Numbered from the stretch's first letter, positions 1 to 7,652 are shown. The stretch is DNA of 64,000 nt from an uncultured Alistipes sp. (GCA_944321185.1 CALUKH010000001.1:180896-244895); one strand, 5' to 3'. A program made the numbers and translations. The notes: generated by a model from the letters alone, not told the origin.

Positions 1-138
1 CAGGGCCTTGCGGGCGCCCCGGCTGCCTTGGCGGGCCTGCATCTCGAGATTCGACTTGCGGGCCGATACGAGTGCCATTTCCGACATGGCGAAGAGCCCG
101 TTGAGCAGAATCAGGAGGACGATAATCAGAATTTCCAT
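1..138 (-). CDS. CorC/HlyC-type (DUF21) membrane protein, 5' fragment
   Basis: Only the first 46 codons lie in the window; the gene runs off the left edge. Read on the minus strand from the ATG at 138, the product begins with a hydrophobic helix (MEILIIVLLILLNGLFAMSE) followed by an ALVSARKSNLE segment and a basic stretch. A first helix ending in N-G-x-F-x-x-S-E, then small residues and a basic loop, is the usual start of DUF21/CNNM transmembrane domains. These are found in CorC/HlyC-like proteins, which carry CBS and CorC_HlyC domains downstream and are linked to Mg/Co efflux. Those downstream domains are not visible here, so the assignment rests on the N-terminus alone. Confidence 0.7.
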   Translation of the reverse strand, partial: MEILIIVLLILLNGLFAMSEMALVSARKSNLEMQARQGSRGARKAL

Positions 139-265
139 GGAATAGGTTCAGGGGTGATTCTGCGCACAAAGATAATGCATCGGCGGGCAATTGCAAAAAG
201 AAAGGGGCGGAAGGAATTGGTTATTCGGCGAAAAGCGTTAAATTTGCGGTCAAAATCAAACGGAC

Positions 266-2053
266 ATGAATATCGAAAGCTATCTTACGGAGGCGGTTCG
301 GCGGTCGGTCGAAGCGCTTTACGGACCGCTGGGCGACGAGGCGCTGCAGATTCAGAAGACGCGCCGGGAATTCGAAAGCGACTATACGCTGGTGACCTTC
401 CCGCTGTTGCGCCGCAGCCGCAAATCGCCCGAAGCCACGGCACAGGAGATCGGCCAGTACATGGTGGACAACGTGCCGGAGATCCGCTCCTTCAACGTGA
501 TCAAGGGATTCCTCAATCTGGTGCTGGACGCCTCGTTCTGGACGGGCCGCTTCATGGAGCTGGCCGCCGACGAACACTTCGGCGAGGCTCCGGCGACGGG
601 CCGCACGATCATGATCGAATACTCGTCGCCCAATACCAACAAGCCGCTTCACCTGGGGCATATCCGCAACAACCTGCTGGGCTACTCCGTGGCGCAGATC
701 CTCAAGGCCAACGGCCATACGGTCATCAAGGCCAATCTGGTCAACGACCGCGGTATCCATATCTGCAAGTCGATGCTGGCGTGGAAGCTCTACGGCGGGG
801 GTGAGACCCCCGAATCGTCGGGCATGAAGGGCGACCATCTGGTGGGCAAGTACTACGTCGAGTTCGACAAGCACTACAAGGCTCAGATCAAGGAGCTGAT
901 GGCTCAGGGTCAGAGCGAGGAGGAGGCCAAGAAGAATGCCCCGATCATGCGCCAGGCTCAGGAGATGCTGCGCAAGTGGGAGGCGAAGGATCCCGAGGTC
1001 TACTCGCTCTGGGAGATGATGAACAGCTGGGTCTATGCGGGCTTCGACGTGACGTACAAGGCGCTGGGCGTCGATTTCGACAAGGTCTACTACGAGTCGC
1101 AGACCTACCTGCTGGGCAAGTCGCTCGTCGAGGAGGGGCTGAAGAAGGGCGTCTTCTACCGCCGGGAGGACAACTCGGTGTGGATCGACCTGCGCAACGA
1201 CGGTCTGGACGAGAAGCTGCTGCTGCGCGGCGACGGTACGTCGGTCTACATGACGCAGGATCTGGGCACGGCCTACCGCCGTTTCGAGGACAACAAGCTT
1301 GACGACATGATCTACGTGGTGGGCAACGAGCAGAACTACCACTTCCAGGTGCTGAAACTGGTGCTGAAGAAGCTGGGCTATGCCGAGTGGAGCGACCACA
1401 TCACGCACCTTTCGTACGGTATGGTGGAGCTTCCCGAGGGCAAGATGAAGTCGCGTGAGGGTACGGTTGTCGATGCCGACGATCTGATTGCCGACATGGT
1501 GAAGACGGCCCGCGAGATGTCGGCCGAACTGGGCAAGCTGGACGGCTGCTCGGAAGAGGAGGCCAATGCCGTCTCGACGATGGTGGGCCTCGGCGCGCTG
1601 AAGTACTTCATCCTGAAGGTCGACCCGAAGAAGACGATGCTGTTCAATCCGCGCGAATCGATCGATTTCAACGGCAATACGGGCCCCTTTATCCAATATA
1701 CGCATGCGCGGATTTGCTCGCTGCTGCGCAAGGCGGCCGAGAGCGGGGTAGAGGTCCCGCAGAAGATCGGTGCCGAGGTGCAGCTGCTGCCCGAGGAGAT
1801 CGATCTGGTGAAGATGCTGACCGAGTATCCGGCTACGGTGAAGTCGGCGGGCGAGAACTTCGCACCGTCGATCATCGGCACCTACGTCTACGATCTGGCC
1901 AAACAGTTCAACGGTTATTACCACGACCATTCGATCCTCAAGGAGGAGGATGCGGCGGTTCGCGGCATGCGTCTGGCCCTGGCCCGGCAGGTGGCACGCG
2001 TCATCCGCAAGGGCATGGCACTGATGGGCATCGACGTGCCGGAGCGCATGTAG
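266..2053 (+). CDS. argS: Arginyl-tRNA synthetase
   Basis: The 595-aa class Ia synthetase charges tRNA-Arg with arginine in the cytoplasm. The N-terminal additional domain covers about residues 1-85. The nucleotide-binding motif HLGH (HIGH box) lies near residue 128, after the family-typical SSPNTNKP. The KMSKS-loop equivalent KMKSREG is near residue 392. The C-terminal part (about 470-595) has the helical DALR anticodon-binding look, including the FIQYTHARICS and ALARQVARVIRKGMALMGI segments. Length is normal for bacterial ArgS. The ATG at 266 is the first good start and aligns with the usual N-terminus. It is transcribed alone, and a strong hairpin follows at 2111. Confidence 0.97.
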   Translation: MNIESYLTEAVRRSVEALYGPLGDEALQIQKTRREFESDYTLVTFPLLRRSRKSPEATAQEIGQYMVDNVPEIRSFNVIKGFLNLVLDASFWTGRFMELAADEHFGEAPATGRTIMIEYSSPNTNKPLHLGHIRNNLLGYSVAQILKANGHTVIKANLVNDRGIHICKSMLAWKLYGGGETPESSGMKGDHLVGKYYVEFDKHYKAQIKELMAQGQSEEEAKKNAPIMRQAQEMLRKWEAKDPEVYSLWEMMNSWVYAGFDVTYKALGVDFDKVYYESQTYLLGKSLVEEGLKKGVFYRREDNSVWIDLRNDGLDEKLLLRGDGTSVYMTQDLGTAYRRFEDNKLDDMIYVVGNEQNYHFQVLKLVLKKLGYAEWSDHITHLSYGMVELPEGKMKSREGTVVDADDLIADMVKTAREMSAELGKLDGCSEEEANAVSTMVGLGALKYFILKVDPKKTMLFNPRESIDFNGNTGPFIQYTHARICSLLRKAAESGVEVPQKIGAEVQLLPEEIDLVKMLTEYPATVKSAGENFAPSIIGTYVYDLAKQFNGYYHDHSILKEEDAAVRGMRLALARQVARVIRKGMALMGIDVPERM

Positions 2054-2110
2054 CGTTGCGGGCCCAAAATCGGATGGGGGAGTTCGACAGCCCCTCATCC
2101 TTGCGAGAAA

Positions 2111-2147
2111 GAAGGCGGGAATCCCGGAATTCGGGATTCCCGCCTTC
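2111..2147 (+). terminator. Hairpin downstream of argS
   Basis: A perfect 15-bp stem (GAAGGCGGGAATCCC and its complement) closes a short GAATT-type loop 57 bp after the argS stop codon. There is no clear T-run on the plus side, so it may act as an mRNA 3' end stabiliser or a weak terminator. Confidence 0.6.
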
Positions 2148-2243
2148 TGCGTCCGGGCCGCAGGCTGCGGCATTCGGGCCGGTGGCGCCTTTGTGGTACG
2201 AAACTTGCGAACGGAGAGGGTTGTAAACCAACATTCAACAATC

Positions 2244-3242
2244 GTGAAAACAATCGTATCAACCATCGCACTTTCGGTTGCGATGATGGGCGCTGCCGGA
2301 GCGACGGCGCAGATGGCGGTCAAGACAGCAGGTCCTGCCGCCGATACCGTGATGATGTCGGAGAAGATGGAGGGCGACTATCTGGTTCGCCGCTACGTGA
2401 TCCGAAGCATGGACGACGTGGATTATTCGATCCATTACCGGATCAGTGTGGCGAAGCTCAATGCGGCATTGAAGGGCAACACGCAGGCTCTGAGTGAGAT
2501 GAACTCGTTTGTCGAGGGGCTGATGCAGGATACCACGCGCCGGGTCTGCGAGGTGATCATCACGGGTTATGCTTCGCCGGACGGCAGTGTGGCCTTCAAC
2601 GAGAAGCTGGCGGCGCAGCGTGCGAATGATTTCAAGGCGTACGTCGATGCGAAGTACGATTTCTCGAAGCATTTCAACGTGACGGTGAAATCCGTGGCCG
2701 AGGATTGGAAGGCGACCCACGCGGCAATTGCGGCCTCGTCGATTCCCGATCGGGCGATGGTGCTGCAGATCGTCGACGGTTCGCAGGCTCCGATGGCCAA
2801 GGAGCAGGCCTTGAAGCGCAATCCTGCCGTGTGGAACTACCTGGCCGAGCAGATTCTGCCACCGATGCGGCGGGTCGAGGTGATGATCGGCTATGCGACG
2901 GACCGCATGGTTGAGCAGCGTACGCTGGTTCGCAAACCGACGCCGGCTCCGCAGCCTGCTCCGGCTCCGGATTACGTGGTGGTCGAGGAGAACGTCAACG
3001 GGGTGATCGTCGAGATGCCGGACAAGGGCGAGGCCCGCAAGGAGATGCGTGAGACCTCTCAGACCGTCAAGAAGGACGCGAAGGCTGTCGACCGGCTTGC
3101 CAAACGCGATGCGCGCAAGGCGGCAAAGATTGCCCGAGCCCAGGAGAAGGCTGCCAAAAAGATTGCCAAGAAGGAGGCCAAGGCAGCCAAGAAGGCCGCC
3201 CGTGCCACGAAGAAGAGCTACAAGGAGCTCGAACGGATGTAA
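2244..3242 (+). CDS. Exported OmpA-like protein with Lys/Ala-rich tail
   Basis: The 332-aa reading starts at the GTG at 2244, because a signal peptide begins directly there (VKTIVSTIALSVAMMGAAGA, likely cut after ATA-Q). An open frame extends further upstream but would bury the signal. Around residues 90-140 the segment ITGYASPDG...N..LAAQRANDFKAYV matches the OmpA C-terminal peptidoglycan-binding pattern in its Bacteroidetes form ('GYASPEGS..N..L...R'). A Pro/Ala linker (TPAPQPAPAPD) follows. The last 70 residues are dominated by Lys and Ala in a KKAAK-like pattern ending in KSYKELERM. The likely place is the periplasm or outer membrane, bound to the cell wall. The exact role is unknown. A terminator follows at 3262. 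Confidence 0.75.
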   Translation: MKTIVSTIALSVAMMGAAGATAQMAVKTAGPAADTVMMSEKMEGDYLVRRYVIRSMDDVDYSIHYRISVAKLNAALKGNTQALSEMNSFVEGLMQDTTRRVCEVIITGYASPDGSVAFNEKLAAQRANDFKAYVDAKYDFSKHFNVTVKSVAEDWKATHAAIAASSIPDRAMVLQIVDGSQAPMAKEQALKRNPAVWNYLAEQILPPMRRVEVMIGYATDRMVEQRTLVRKPTPAPQPAPAPDYVVVEENVNGVIVEMPDKGEARKEMRETSQTVKKDAKAVDRLAKRDARKAAKIARAQEKAAKKIAKKEAKAAKKAARATKKSYKELERM

Positions 3243-3261
3243 CGGTCCGAAACGCGGCCGA

Positions 3262-3293
3262 CAAGCCCGACCTCTACAAGGCCGGGCTTGTTT
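3262..3293 (+). terminator. Intrinsic terminator after the OmpA-like gene
   Basis: CAAGCCCG and CGGGCTTG form a stem, extended by CC/GG past one mismatch, closing a 7-nt loop. It is followed by TTT at 3291-3293 and lies 20 bp after the stop codon. Confidence 0.75.
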
Positions 3294-3477
3294 GTGACTT
3301 GCGGGATGATCGTCGGGAACCTGGAGCGTTCTGAGGTGCATCGGGGAGCATATCGAGGCGTGGGAACGCTGGGAAACCAGGCAGATTCCGGGATGCGGAC
3401 GGTGTGGAGCGTTGGGAGGCGCTGCGGTGCGGATCGGGTTCGGGATTTCAAAAAAAGGCTCCTGAAGCGGGAAACCG
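3294..3477. other. Intergenic stretch with no recognised feature
   Basis: About 180 bp between a terminator and the next promoter. It is G-rich and contains loosely repeated GGGAACGCTGGG / GGAGCGTT-type words. I see no open frame with coding character and no recognisable RNA. Confidence 0.4.
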
Positions 3478-3508
3478 TTTGTTAATCCGAAAGGAATTGC
3501 TACCTTTG
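3478..3508 (+). promoter_or_regulatory. Bacteroidetes-type promoter for the 95-aa gene
   Basis: TTTG at 3478-3481, a 19-bp spacer, then TACCTTTG at 3501-3508. This matches the Bacteroidetes sigma-ABfr consensus (TTTG / 19-21 bp / TAnnTTTG) exactly and lies 30 bp before the ATG at 3539. Confidence 0.85.
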
Positions 3509-3538
3509 TCGAAGCAAAAATCTAAAACACAAGATACA

Positions 3539-3826
3539 ATGGCAAATTTACGTACCCTGAAGAAGGAGATCGACTACCGCCTCGAGGAGGTTGTATTCGA
3601 CTGCGACATGGCAATCTGCTTCCAGCCCTCGAAGGAGAAGGAGATCTTCGAAGTGATGCAGGAGGCTGTGGCTGTCCGCAACGATCTGTTCGTCAAGGCA
3701 ATGAACCCGGCCGAGCCGCATAACCGCTCGTTGGTCCGCAAACATTACGCCGCACTTCGCGCCGAGATCGAGGATTCGTTCGGCAAGCTGTTCGAGAAGC
3801 TGAGCAAGATCAACGAGGCTAAGTAG
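3539..3826 (+). CDS. Small conserved-type protein of unknown function, 95 aa
   Basis: The product starts at the ATG at 3539, 30 bp after a textbook promoter; the frame is open further upstream, but those codons would precede transcription. It is a soluble, mostly helical, charged protein (MANLRTLKKEIDYRLEEVVFDCDMA...) with no signal peptide or membrane segment. Cys22 and Cys27 lie in VVFDCDMAICFQPSKEKE. The mid-part EVMQEAVAVRNDLFVKAMNP looks like an amphipathic helix. I do not recognise a named family; its look and size resemble small Bacteroidales proteins annotated as hypothetical. It is a single-gene unit with its own promoter and a bidirectional terminator. Confidence 0.8.
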   Translation: MANLRTLKKEIDYRLEEVVFDCDMAICFQPSKEKEIFEVMQEAVAVRNDLFVKAMNPAEPHNRSLVRKHYAALRAEIEDSFGKLFEKLSKINEAK

Positions 3827-3918
3827 CAGGTTACCCGTCAGGGCGGGAATCCTCCGAGCCATCCGGACTTGTCGGTCCGGAGAGTGGGGGTGTCGACCGC
3901 TCTCGTCGATCAAACAAA

Positions 3919-3951
3919 GGGAGGAGAATCGTGAGATTCCCCTCCCTTTTT
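3919..3951. terminator. Bidirectional terminator between the 95-aa gene and znuC
   Basis: GGGAGG.GAATC and GATTC.CCTCCC form a long stem with a GTGA loop, followed by TTTTT on the plus strand. The reverse strand has a weaker T-rich side (CTTTGTTTG). It sits between convergent genes. A smaller hairpin (CCGGAC/GTCCGG, 3863-3880) lies just upstream. Confidence 0.85.
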
Positions 3952-3973
3952 GTTGTTTCAGTCCGTTTGTCCG

Positions 3974-4744
3974 CTATTCGTGATCGGGACAACAGTCGCC
4001 CGGGTGATGCTCCAGGACGGTATGCGGAACGGTGCCGTGGGTGATGATCTGAATCGGGCAGTCGTAGTTGCGCAACTGCTCCTGAGTGAGGATGTTCGAG
4101 TGGTGGCGATGCACGTGGCGGTTGACACAGACAATCTCCTTGACGACACTGGTGATGGTCCCGATGTCGTGCGAGACCATGACGATGGCCATACGCCGGT
4201 TCAGATCGCGCAGCGTGTGATAGAGTTCCTTCTCGAATTGATTGTCCACGAAATTGGCCGGTTCGTCCAGGATCAGCAGCCGCGGATCGGAGATGATGGC
4301 GCGAGCCAGCAGGGCACGTTGCATCTGCCCGCCGGAGATCTCACCGATCGGGTGTTTGGCTACGGCTCCGAGGCCCGAATGCTCGATCAACTCCATGGCC
4401 AGACGCTTGTCCTCACGCGAATAGCGTGACCGGAAACCGCGCCTGCCCTGCAATCCGGAGAGGACGACCTCGAAGACGGAGATTGGGAATGCGCGGTCGA
4501 AATTCGAGATCTGGGGCATGTATCCGATCAGGCGTTCGTGTCCACGGAAGAGTTCCGGGGCGAAGGTGATCGACCCGGAGTGGGGGACTGCGCCGAGAAT
4601 GGCCTTGACGAGGGTCGTTTTGCCGCCTCCATTGGGGCCGATGACCCCGAGGAAGTCGTGCTCGCCGATCGCCAGATCGACGTGCTGAAGGGCTTCGTAA
4701 CCGTCATAGGAGACGCTTACGTCGTGGAGTGTGACCAGATTCAT
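3974..4744 (-). CDS. znuC: Zinc/manganese ABC transporter, ATP-binding subunit
   Basis: A 256-aa ABC ATPase of the cluster 9 metal-uptake family. Walker A GPNGGGKT is at 36-43, the Q-loop in IGYMPQ near 78, the signature SGGQ at 137-140, Walker B LLILDEP at 156-162, and the switch His in VSHD. The C-terminus is His-rich (NRHVHRHHS, and THGTVPHTVLEHHPGDCCPDHE), common in Zn-transport ATPases and suggestive of metal sensing. The ATG at 4744 overlaps the stop of the upstream binding-protein gene, so the two are co-translated. No permease gene is adjacent; a matching one is at 52317-53162. Metal specificity (Zn versus Mn) is inferred only. Confidence 0.9.
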   Translation of the reverse strand: MNLVTLHDVSVSYDGYEALQHVDLAIGEHDFLGVIGPNGGGKTTLVKAILGAVPHSGSITFAPELFRGHERLIGYMPQISNFDRAFPISVFEVVLSGLQGRRGFRSRYSREDKRLAMELIEHSGLGAVAKHPIGEISGGQMQRALLARAIISDPRLLILDEPANFVDNQFEKELYHTLRDLNRRMAIVMVSHDIGTITSVVKEIVCVNRHVHRHHSNILTQEQLRNYDCPIQIITHGTVPHTVLEHHPGDCCPDHE

Positions 4745-5625
4745 GGTTCGGTGATTAAGTCGGTGATCCGGTCGATGTTCGGGATGACCTGCTCCTCGAG
4801 GGGATCGATCTCGATGTAGCGGGCCTGGATGTCGCGGGCGATGACCTCGACGACGGATGCCGGAAACTGATTCTGATAGAAGATTTTGCGTACCCCGTCC
4901 CTACGGGCGTTGCGGATGATTCCGGTCAGACGCCGGGCCGAAGGCTCCTTGCCTTCGGATTCGATGGCAACCTGTTCGATGCCGTAGTCACGGGCGTAGT
5001 AGGTGAGGGCAGGGTGGTAGACGATGAAGTAGCGGATTCCGCTGTGTTCGATCTTTTCTCGGGTGCGGGTATCCAGCTCGCGGAGTTGCTGCATCAGAAG
5101 CTCGAAATTTGCCCTGTATTGGACCGAATCGGGATAGGCACGTTGGATGGCTTCGTAGGCATTCGTGGCCATGATCTGCAGCGCCCGGGGCGAGGTCCAG
5201 ATGTGCGGATCCACTCCATGGGCATGGTTATGACCGGGTTCAGAGGCATTGCTGGCTGTTTTGCCGGTGGTCGTGGCGTGGGTGCAGGAACCTTTGATCA
5301 GTTCCACACCCCGGCTCAGGTCAACGACTTTCGAGCGATCCTCAATCCGGGAGAGCAGCGAGGTTTCGAAATCGATCAGACCGACGTTGAGGATCATGCG
5401 GGCCTTATTAAGTTCCACGACCTGTTTGGGGGTTGGTTCGAAGGTTTCGGCGCTCGCACCGGCCGGGACAAGAACTTTGATATGGAGTCCTTGTCCGACA
5501 ATCCCTTCGACGATGCTTTTCAAGGGCAGAATCGATACGTAGAGGGTCTGATTGTCGGATTTCGGTTTCGTTCCGCATGAAGCGCAGATGATGGTGGCAA
5601 TCCAGAGAATGGCTATTTTTTTCAT
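4741..5625 (-). CDS. znuA: Zinc/manganese ABC transporter, lipoprotein binding subunit
   Basis: A 294-aa cluster 9 solute-binding protein. The start is set at the ATG at 5625 because a lipoprotein signal follows at once (MKKIAILWIATIICASCG, lipid Cys17). The DPHIWTSP motif and YHPALTYYARDYGI supply two of the usual metal-binding His residues, and EIDPLEE holds the late acidic ligand. A His-containing loop (SEPGHNHAHGVDPH) sits where Zn-binding members carry a His-rich loop. The first canonical ligand (SPHTxEP) reads SAETFEP, so Glu or Ala replaces His. It overlaps znuC by 4 bp (ATGA type) and has its own promoter at 5687. Confidence 0.88.
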   Translation of the reverse strand: MKKIAILWIATIICASCGTKPKSDNQTLYVSILPLKSIVEGIVGQGLHIKVLVPAGASAETFEPTPKQVVELNKARMILNVGLIDFETSLLSRIEDRSKVVDLSRGVELIKGSCTHATTTGKTASNASEPGHNHAHGVDPHIWTSPRALQIMATNAYEAIQRAYPDSVQYRANFELLMQQLRELDTRTREKIEHSGIRYFIVYHPALTYYARDYGIEQVAIESEGKEPSARRLTGIIRNARRDGVRKIFYQNQFPASVVEVIARDIQARYIEIDPLEEQVIPNIDRITDLITEP

Positions 5626-5686
5626 AGGCTTGTTCGACGGCATCATTGTGGGAGGCGCAACTGAGCACACTTCGCCAAATTTCATG

Positions 5687-5694
5687 CAAAGGTA
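5687..5694 (-). promoter_or_regulatory. Promoter -7 box for znuAC
   Basis: CAAAGGTA on the plus strand reads TACCTTTG on the minus strand, 62 bp before the znuA ATG. No clear TTTG -33 box was found at the expected distance. Confidence 0.6.
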
Positions 5695-6148
5695 ATAAAT
5701 ATAAGGTGGATTTGTGCATTTCCCGGGAGGAGTAACCGATTTGTACCTGCCAGATCTCTGAATGGGTTTTTATCACTCATATAATTTAACATAATATAAA
5801 TATTATTTCATTCTGCCCAACTTGAAACCCCGGACAAGATATTACCACATGTTGCCATGCCGGACAGTTTGTTCTTCTGTTTTTCCGCTTGCTCTGGAGA
5901 ATCGAATCAATTGTACCTGGCCAATAAACTTTTTTATTTTGCAATCAGTTCTTTACGGAGACAAAAACCAAGTTATCCGGCCAGTTTTGATCTCCGGAGA
6001 GTGCGATATTTGAGAATGCACTGACCGGTGGTCGGGATTACAACATTCTCGACGCTTTATATCTGCGCTGATATCCCGAATGAGATTTGTTCATGCAATT
6101 TTCGCGAACTCTTCTTCACATTGGATTCGATTCCCAGTTCCGACCTGC
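5695..6148. other. Noncoding AT-rich stretch between znuA and the XRE gene
   Basis: About 450 bp with much lower G+C than its surroundings, especially 5770-5815 (runs of AT such as CATAATATAAATATTATTTC). No open frame here has convincing coding character and I recognise no RNA. It marks the left edge of an AT-rich pocket that ends near 7270. Confidence 0.5.
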
Positions 6149-6607
6149 CTACTTCGAGGTGGGTGTATAGGTATCGAATGTTTGGTCGTCATAAAAGATG
6201 ACGATTCGTTGCACACGGGCTTTGTGGAGTTCGGTGTTTAGGGCCATGGTTGAAGATCCGTTTATCTGACCTGAAGAAGATGGCGCGGCCGTATCTTTAT
6301 CGAGATCCGAAAACAGTTGTTGTTCTTTTTCGGCAAAGCCGGGAGCATGCCCTGGAGCCGAAGTGCTGTCAGTCCGGATGGATGCTAACGGGACATCAGT
6401 CCGGTACATCTGATCGGAGTCAAGCAGTAACCAATCGGGATTGATCCGGGGAAATCTGCGGAGAATCTTTTGGAGCAGTTCAAAGCTCGGCTTGTTTCGT
6501 CCGGCGAGAATATGGGAGATTCCGGCTGGATTGATTTCCAACATCTCGGCGAGTTGGCTTGGTCTCAAACCCTCGCGAGTCAACAATTCGAGCAATTTCT
6601 CCTTCAT
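6149..6607 (-). CDS. XRE-family helix-turn-helix regulator
   Basis: A 152-aa protein. Residues 1-60 form a Cro/C1-type HTH: LLTREGLRPSQLAEMLEINP and ISHILAGRNKPSFELLQKIL give the five-helix pattern, followed by FPRINPDWLLLDSD, a common tail in Bacteroidetes XRE proteins. The remaining 80 residues are Ser/Thr/Ala/Gly-rich and look disordered, ending in a short RVQRIVIFYDDQTFDTY strand pair. There is no peptidase or sensor domain. It sits alone in an AT-rich pocket with four TTTACAAA/TTTGTAAA words just upstream, so self-regulation is plausible. The target genes are unknown. Confidence 0.85.
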   Translation of the reverse strand: MKEKLLELLTREGLRPSQLAEMLEINPAGISHILAGRNKPSFELLQKILRRFPRINPDWLLLDSDQMYRTDVPLASIRTDSTSAPGHAPGFAEKEQQLFSDLDKDTAAPSSSGQINGSSTMALNTELHKARVQRIVIFYDDQTFDTYTPTSK

Positions 6608-6619
6608 CGGCGTAATTTT

Positions 6620-6703
6620 TTTACAAATATAAACTTTTTTCTTTTGTAAAGCAAAAAATACTACATTTGTAAAATGTTAATAACTGTTGACTCTGTTTAC
6701 AAA
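6620..6703. promoter_or_regulatory. Candidate operator: four TTTACAAA/TTTGTAAA words upstream of the XRE gene
   Basis: TTTACAAA at 6620-6627, TTTGTAAA at 6643-6650 and 6666-6673, and TTTACAAA at 6696-6703. Start spacings are 23, 23 and 30 bp, and the orientations make nested inverted pairs. The cluster begins 13 bp before the XRE start codon. This is a plausible autoregulatory site, by position only. Confidence 0.45.
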
Positions 6704-7193
6704 AGTAAAATACTGGATATGGTTAAAAGAGCTCCCTGGTAGTTATTTCATGCTTTACACAATATAAATACGAATAATACTATGATATATAGTAATTTAT
6801 ATTGGTAATTATCCCTGTTAATGGCTGTCTTGTATATCTATCGGTTTAATAGTCGTTCGTATCTTATAATAACTTGAATTAATTTGTATAAAACACTGGT
6901 TTTTACCTATATGTTGATCTCGTATTTAATCATTTAACCTGATGCGTTTCGTCTGTATTTTGACATTTCCTTTCCATGAAGTTTATTTTACGTATGTAAT
7001 AATCAACAGTGAGATCAACAGTTATTATTTTCCAAATGTAATTACAAATGGAAAAACACCCTCCTTTTGTGTGTTACAGATGTAAATTCACTACCCTATT
7101 TTTCGTGGAAAAGGTAAATTTTTCGATATTCTGATTGGCTGTTAATCTCGTTGTGTTAACAACTCTTGATTTGCGTTACATTATGTTAAAATA
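6704..7193. other. AT-rich, palindrome-rich noncoding DNA
   Basis: About 490 bp, strikingly AT-rich against the GC-rich window, with no credible gene. It contains repeated GTTAAYAAC words (7155-7163 and nearby 6676-6684, 7209-7217), a TTGTTAACAA palindrome at 7252-7261, a 9-bp direct repeat ATCAACAGT (7002 and 7014), and a 28-bp imperfect palindrome at 7028-7055. Confidence 0.5.
7028..7055. repeat. 28-bp imperfect palindrome
   Basis: TTTTCCA..TGTAATTACA..TGGAAAA: symmetric over 28 bp, with only two base pairs per arm mismatched and a perfect TGTAATTACA core. It lies in noncoding DNA 420 bp upstream of the XRE start. It could be an operator; no binding protein can be named. Confidence 0.5.
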
Positions 7194-7234
7194 AAAGAGC
7201 AGGATCGAGTTAATAACTCGATATCCTGCTCTTT
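7194..7234 (-). terminator. Terminator of the HIT-protein gene
   Basis: A 12-bp outer stem (AAAGAGCAGGAT/ATCCTGCTCTTT) plus a 6-bp inner stem (CGAGTT/AACTCG), with a 2-nt bulge. On the minus strand it is followed by TATTTTAAC. It lies 31 bp past the HIT stop codon. Confidence 0.75.
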
Positions 7235-7265
7235 AACAGTGATTTATAAGGTTGTTAACAATCGC

Positions 7266-7652
7266 CTATTTGGCGAGCTTGTCTGCAATTTCCTGAAACT
7301 CTTCTGGTGTTAATTTGAGCTTTTCACGGTGGAAATCGACGTCACTTTCGCTCTGAATGGGGATCAAATGGATGTGTGCATGGGGAACTTCGAGGCCCAA
7401 AACGACGACGGCTACCTTTTTACATGCTATTTCGCGGCGAATTTTGGCGGCTACCTTTTTGGCGAAGATCATCATTCCGGCGAGGGTCTCGTCATCCAGG
7501 TCGAACAGATAGTCAACCTCCTTTTTCGGAACAACCAGCGTATGTCCCTTTACGAGTGGATTGATATCAAGAAAAGCATAGTAGCGGTCGTCTTCGGCCA
7601 CTTTGTACGAAGGAATTTCTCCTGCGATGATGCGTGAAAAAATCGTTGCCAT
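7266..7652 (-). CDS. HIT-family nucleotide hydrolase/transferase
   Basis: A 128-aa histidine-triad protein of the Hint/HinT type. The catalytic triad H91-x-H93-x-H95 lies in PHAHIHLIP, and the N-terminal half has the family hallmarks IFSRIIAGEIPSYKV, YYAFLDINP and GHTLVVPKKE. Such proteins hydrolyse nucleoside phosphoramidates or related adenylated compounds in the cytoplasm. The C-terminal part (LKLTPEEFQEIADKL) is a normal helix. The gene is less GC-rich than most of the window and lies at the right edge of the AT-rich pocket. It has its own terminator and may be the last gene of the bcp-recA-spoT row, though an 80-bp gap separates it from the gene upstream. Confidence 0.93.
   Translation of the reverse strand: MATIFSRIIAGEIPSYKVAEDDRYYAFLDINPLVKGHTLVVPKKEVDYLFDLDDETLAGMMIFAKKVAAKIRREIACKKVAVVVLGLEVPHAHIHLIPIQSESDVDFHREKLKLTPEEFQEIADKLAK

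Noticed and set aside
221..2323. A 700-codon minus-strand frame opposite argS
   Set aside because: Antisense shadow; ArgS motifs are all on the plus strand.
3294..3477. Possible structured RNA (SRP or RNase P-like) in the gap before the 95-aa gene
   Set aside because: Words such as GGGAAACCAGGCAG caught the eye, but the conserved SRP or RNase P core motifs could not be aligned.
6608..7193. Possible replication origin in the AT-rich pocket
   Set aside because: AT-richness and palindromes are suggestive, but I found no cluster of TTATNCACA DnaA boxes there and dnaA lies 9 kb away. A chromosome-wide GC-skew plot would decide.
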